Part shown: positions 61,122 through 64,000 of the stretch, piece by piece
Numbering within the stretch: position 1 is the stretch's first letter
How the letters are laid out: each line of letters begins with the position of its first letter
NCBI GenBank assembly: GCA_963514095.1
Contig: OY741271.1
Location: forward strand, 14,004,772-14,068,771
Direction: 5' to 3'
Source: Eutrigla gurnardus
Lineage: Eukaryota; Chordata; Actinopteri; Perciformes; Triglidae
Length of the DNA: 64,000 bases
The notes under the pieces: generated by a model
Database searches by the model: none
What the model was told of the DNA's origin: nothing
Seen by the model: the letters and a program-made list of their open reading frames with translations, nothing else
Translations under genes and position numbers: made by a program

Positions 61122-64000
61122 ATGGCTACGGCCGGCAAAAAACGGCGACAAAGTCATGTAAACAGCGGCTCGCAGACTTCTAACAGCGTAGCGGCCATGT
61201 TCACAGGAAGTACGTCCCAGGGAACTGGCGAGGAGGGTCGTTTCGTAGAGGGATCCATACTTCGCCTCACCATGAAAAACTTCCTGTAAGTTTCTGCTCT
61301 TCAGCTGTCAGTCAACAGCGCGGAACGATGTCTAACGTCCGGCGTCTAAGCTAGCAGACATGCTAACAAATTAGCGCAACCTGTCATTGTAGCAGGGTGC
61401 TCTCACCTGTGTAAACATCACCAACTCCAGCAACCACTAAGATAAGATACGTAATCACCACGTTCATGTAACGTTATTGCCACTCAATATTTCTTTACAC
61501 TATTTGTATTGTTTACAATTTGCAAAACACTCATATATGTAGACGTGTTGTGTACAACAGTGCTGTCTAGTCTTTGTTCTTGTTCCTAGCTGTTGTTTTT
61601 TTTTATATTACTGTGTAAGTGAATCGAGAGAGATAAAAACAACCCAACCGTGCTTTCTGAAGATTACTATTCTATTTTATGATGTGTTTGGATGTGGCTT
61701 AGGTTTCAGACATGCTATAAAACACTGCATATACATCTTTACAGGACCTATGACTACTCTGTGGTGGTTCCTGGACCTAATCTGAATATGATTGTTGGAG
61801 CCAATGGAACTGGCAAGTCTAGTATTGTGTGTGCCATCTGTCTGGGTCTGGCTGGCAAGACTGCTATCCTGGGAAGAGGTGACAAGGTAAAGAGCAGAGT
61901 TCACTACGAGTCATTCTCTGAATGTCACCAGGCCGGAGTAAAATAAATTGCACGATATAAGGTTGATGAATGATATTTTTCCAGCTGATGAGGTGCTAAG
62001 CATTGTTCATAGTTCCCAAACCCTGCATGTTATGGTTTATCTGAGACCATTGAATCAGTGTCAGTCAGTCAAATTATGATACAGTTATTTAAGATAATTC
62101 AATTATAATTCTGATGATGATCAAAACTATTTGTTTATTTTTTTTTTTCCTGTAGGTTGGGCTCTATGTCAAACGCGGGTGCCGTAAAGGGTTTATTGAG
62201 ATCGAACTGTAAGTTCTATGAAAATTTGCAGATACTCGCTTTTACTTATAATTTTTCCTCGATATATCTGATTGTAGAATCAAACTCCTTGTTGTTTCTC
62301 CAGGTACAAGAGTGGTGGTAATTTAGTGATTAACAGAGAGATCCACGTGGAGAACAATCAGTCGCAGTGGATGCTGAACGGAAGACACTGCGCCCAGAAA
62401 GTGGTTGAAGAAGAAGTCAAGGCTCTACGTATCCAAGTCAGCAACCTCTGCCAATTTCTGCCTCAGGTATGTTTGTGTCAATTAGAGGTCAGGCTGTTTA
62501 AATTGTGTTATCGCATCGTAGGATATTTGCATAATCCAGGCATTAGTTGTGTGATCTAAATATTTGTTGATGGCGGCTAATTATTTTTTCCAATTTTCAA
62601 ACATAGCTTTCAATATTAAGTCAATGTGCAGGCGTGGCGGACACATACAGCTTTATTTTATTCATAGAAAGCCTGGTTCAAATCATTCAAAATTGCCTTA
62701 AATCTCACATCCAATAACACGTATCGTACTGTTTTCCTCTTTTTGTTGGTATGGTTGATTTGTCTCAACAGGAGAAAGTGGGAGAGTTTGCCAAGATGTC
62801 CAAAATTGAGTTGCTGGAGGCAACTGAGAAGTCAGTGGGACCACCGGAGATGTACGAGTACCACTGTGAGCTCAAAAACTTCCGCAACAGAGAACGCGAA
62901 CTTGAGGTAAACATAATATCAGTCTCTTTCACTGAATAAATGGAATTCCTATTTTTTTCCATTTGTCTGTCACCGCTCAGGTTTTTAACAGAACAAAAAC
63001 AAAGCTGCATCATCCATTACCTTACTTTTTTCCATATTAAAGTCCCAGTCGGCAACATTTTTTTGATCATATTCACTGAAGCCGACACTATGCTCCGATA
63101 GAACAACATAAATCATCTGGTTTTAGAAAAAAAAACGCGCCTCTACGTCCAAGTAGAGCCTGTTGTTTGTTTTGCAAAAATCGACAGCGCCCGGATCATC
63201 CTGTCCAATCAGCACGCAGGGCTGTGTTCGTGCACACACAGAGCCCCTCCCCCCTCGGGTCGTTCCACTATCACAGGGGGGAGGCGGAGGGCAGTAGCAA
63301 CACGCTTCCAATTCCTCAGTTAAAAACCGAAACGAAAAGAAAAGAAAAGAAAACACCAGTGGAAAATAAGGGAAAAAGAGAGATTGCGACGGTGCCCGTG
63401 ATAAAACCAGAGACAACATCAGACCCGCGTTTCAAAGGTGGCGTGATCTAGGGATTTTAAAGGGCATGAATTCGAGGGGAAGGAGCTCGGTGGTCGTGGG
63501 GGAGGAGCGTGAGAGTTGTAAACATTCAAAATCTGACAAAGTGCCCTCGATCCGCCGGACTTGCCGACTGGGACTTTAAGGCAGCATTGCAGGCCTCAAG
63601 ATCCTCTAGGGGGTTTTCACTGTTTTTGATATTTTTTTTTAGAATATTGTGAAGGAGAAGGCCAGTTTCCTGGAAAAAGCCAAACAGAGGAACGAGAGAA
63701 ACAAACATGATGTGAATCGTTACTACGAAAAGAAGAGGCATCTGGACGTGATTGAGTTGCTTGACAAGAAGAAACCGTGGGTGGTGAGAAATGGAAATGA
63801 AACCTCACGTATGAAAGGGAGAGGCAAATATACACAATGTGCTGTCAGTGTAAATGTGAATCTTTTCACTGTGTTCACAAAGATTCTTTCCCTCGAATAA
63901 TAGGAGTACGAAACAACCCGTAAGGAGCTTGAGGCTGTGAAGAAGGAACGAGACGAGGCCAAAAAGCAGCTGTCTGCCCTGAAGCAGACCCAGACTCCGA
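61122..64000 (+). CDS. smc5: SMC5, structural maintenance of chromosomes 5 (5' part)
   Basis: SMC5 pairs with SMC6 in the ATPase complex that maintains genome stability and resolves recombination intermediates. Exons are 61122-61285, 61745-61886, 62156-62208, 62304-62466, 62772-62906, 63643-63783 and 63904 to the window edge, all in phase. The visible protein (about 313 residues) holds the Walker A motif GANGTGKS at 73-80, then CAICLGLAGK, FVKRGC-type VKRGCRKGFIEIELY, ALRIQVSNLCQFLPQ, EFAKMSKIELLEATEKSVGP and the start of the first coiled-coil arm. The hinge, second arm and Walker B lie beyond the edge. The human protein is about 1,100 residues. The N-terminal tail is short, basic and Ser/Thr-rich. 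Confidence 0.96.
63037..63579. mobile_element. TTAA-flanked MITE (543 bp) in smc5 intron 5
   Basis: The left end reads TTAA then AGTCCCAGTCGGCAA, and 63561-63579 is its exact reverse complement. The TTAA target site suits piggyBac-type mobilisation. The interior is GC-rich with no usable reading frame. Its right end lies 63 bases before smc5 exon 6, so it sets the sequence just upstream of the branch point. Confidence 0.85.

Overview
The window is nuclear DNA from a ray-finned (teleost) fish. Every recognisable gene is a spliced vertebrate gene with GT-AG introns. The protein products read as fish orthologues, and the introns and spacers carry interspersed repeats typical of teleosts: tRNA-derived SINE heads, GGTTC-rich elements, TTAA-flanked MITEs, a decayed LINE tail and a common teleost repeat that shares a 'GGTTAGCTTAGC' core. 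I built exon models by hand from splice sites and reading phase. In every model the exon phases join without a frameshift.

Layout, left to right: pfkm 5' end (minus; coding exons 1-2 only), a repeat-rich spacer (1.4-5.5 kb), troap/tastin (minus, 13 coding exons), def6 (plus, 11 exons), ppard (plus, 7 coding exons), a makorin-4-type RING gene (plus, 8 exons), fance (plus, 10 exons), rpl10a (plus, 6 exons), a short IRAG/LRMP-family tail-anchored protein (plus, 13 exons), inava (minus, 9 coding exons), a FAM107-family gene (minus, 5 coding exons) and the 5' part of smc5 (plus, cut by the window end).

From recall of the human map, def6-ppard-fance-rpl10a matches the gene order and orientation of human 6p21.31, with the makorin gene added between ppard and fance. 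The genes on either side (pfkm, troap, inava, fam107, smc5) lie on other human chromosomes, so the window joins several ancestral blocks. The genes are functionally independent: glycolysis, mitotic adhesion/spindle, Rho-GTPase signalling, lipid-sensing transcription, ubiquitin ligation, crosslink repair, ribosome, IP3-receptor association, epithelial junctions, actin regulation and SMC5/6 genome maintenance. They are not an operon-like system.

I found no undescribed multi-gene system. The observations most worth following are: an Asn in place of the helix-11 ligand-binding His of PPAR-delta; a recent direct duplication of about 575 bp whose two copies both keep a TATA-like motif; a 56-bp minisatellite apparently grown out of a GGTTC-type mobile element; two MITEs with perfect terminal inverted repeats and TTAA target sites; a duplicated exon pair in troap; and a 10-Asp tail plus loss of the makorin-specific motif in the makorin gene. 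All gene names rest on motif and family recall; no database search was possible.
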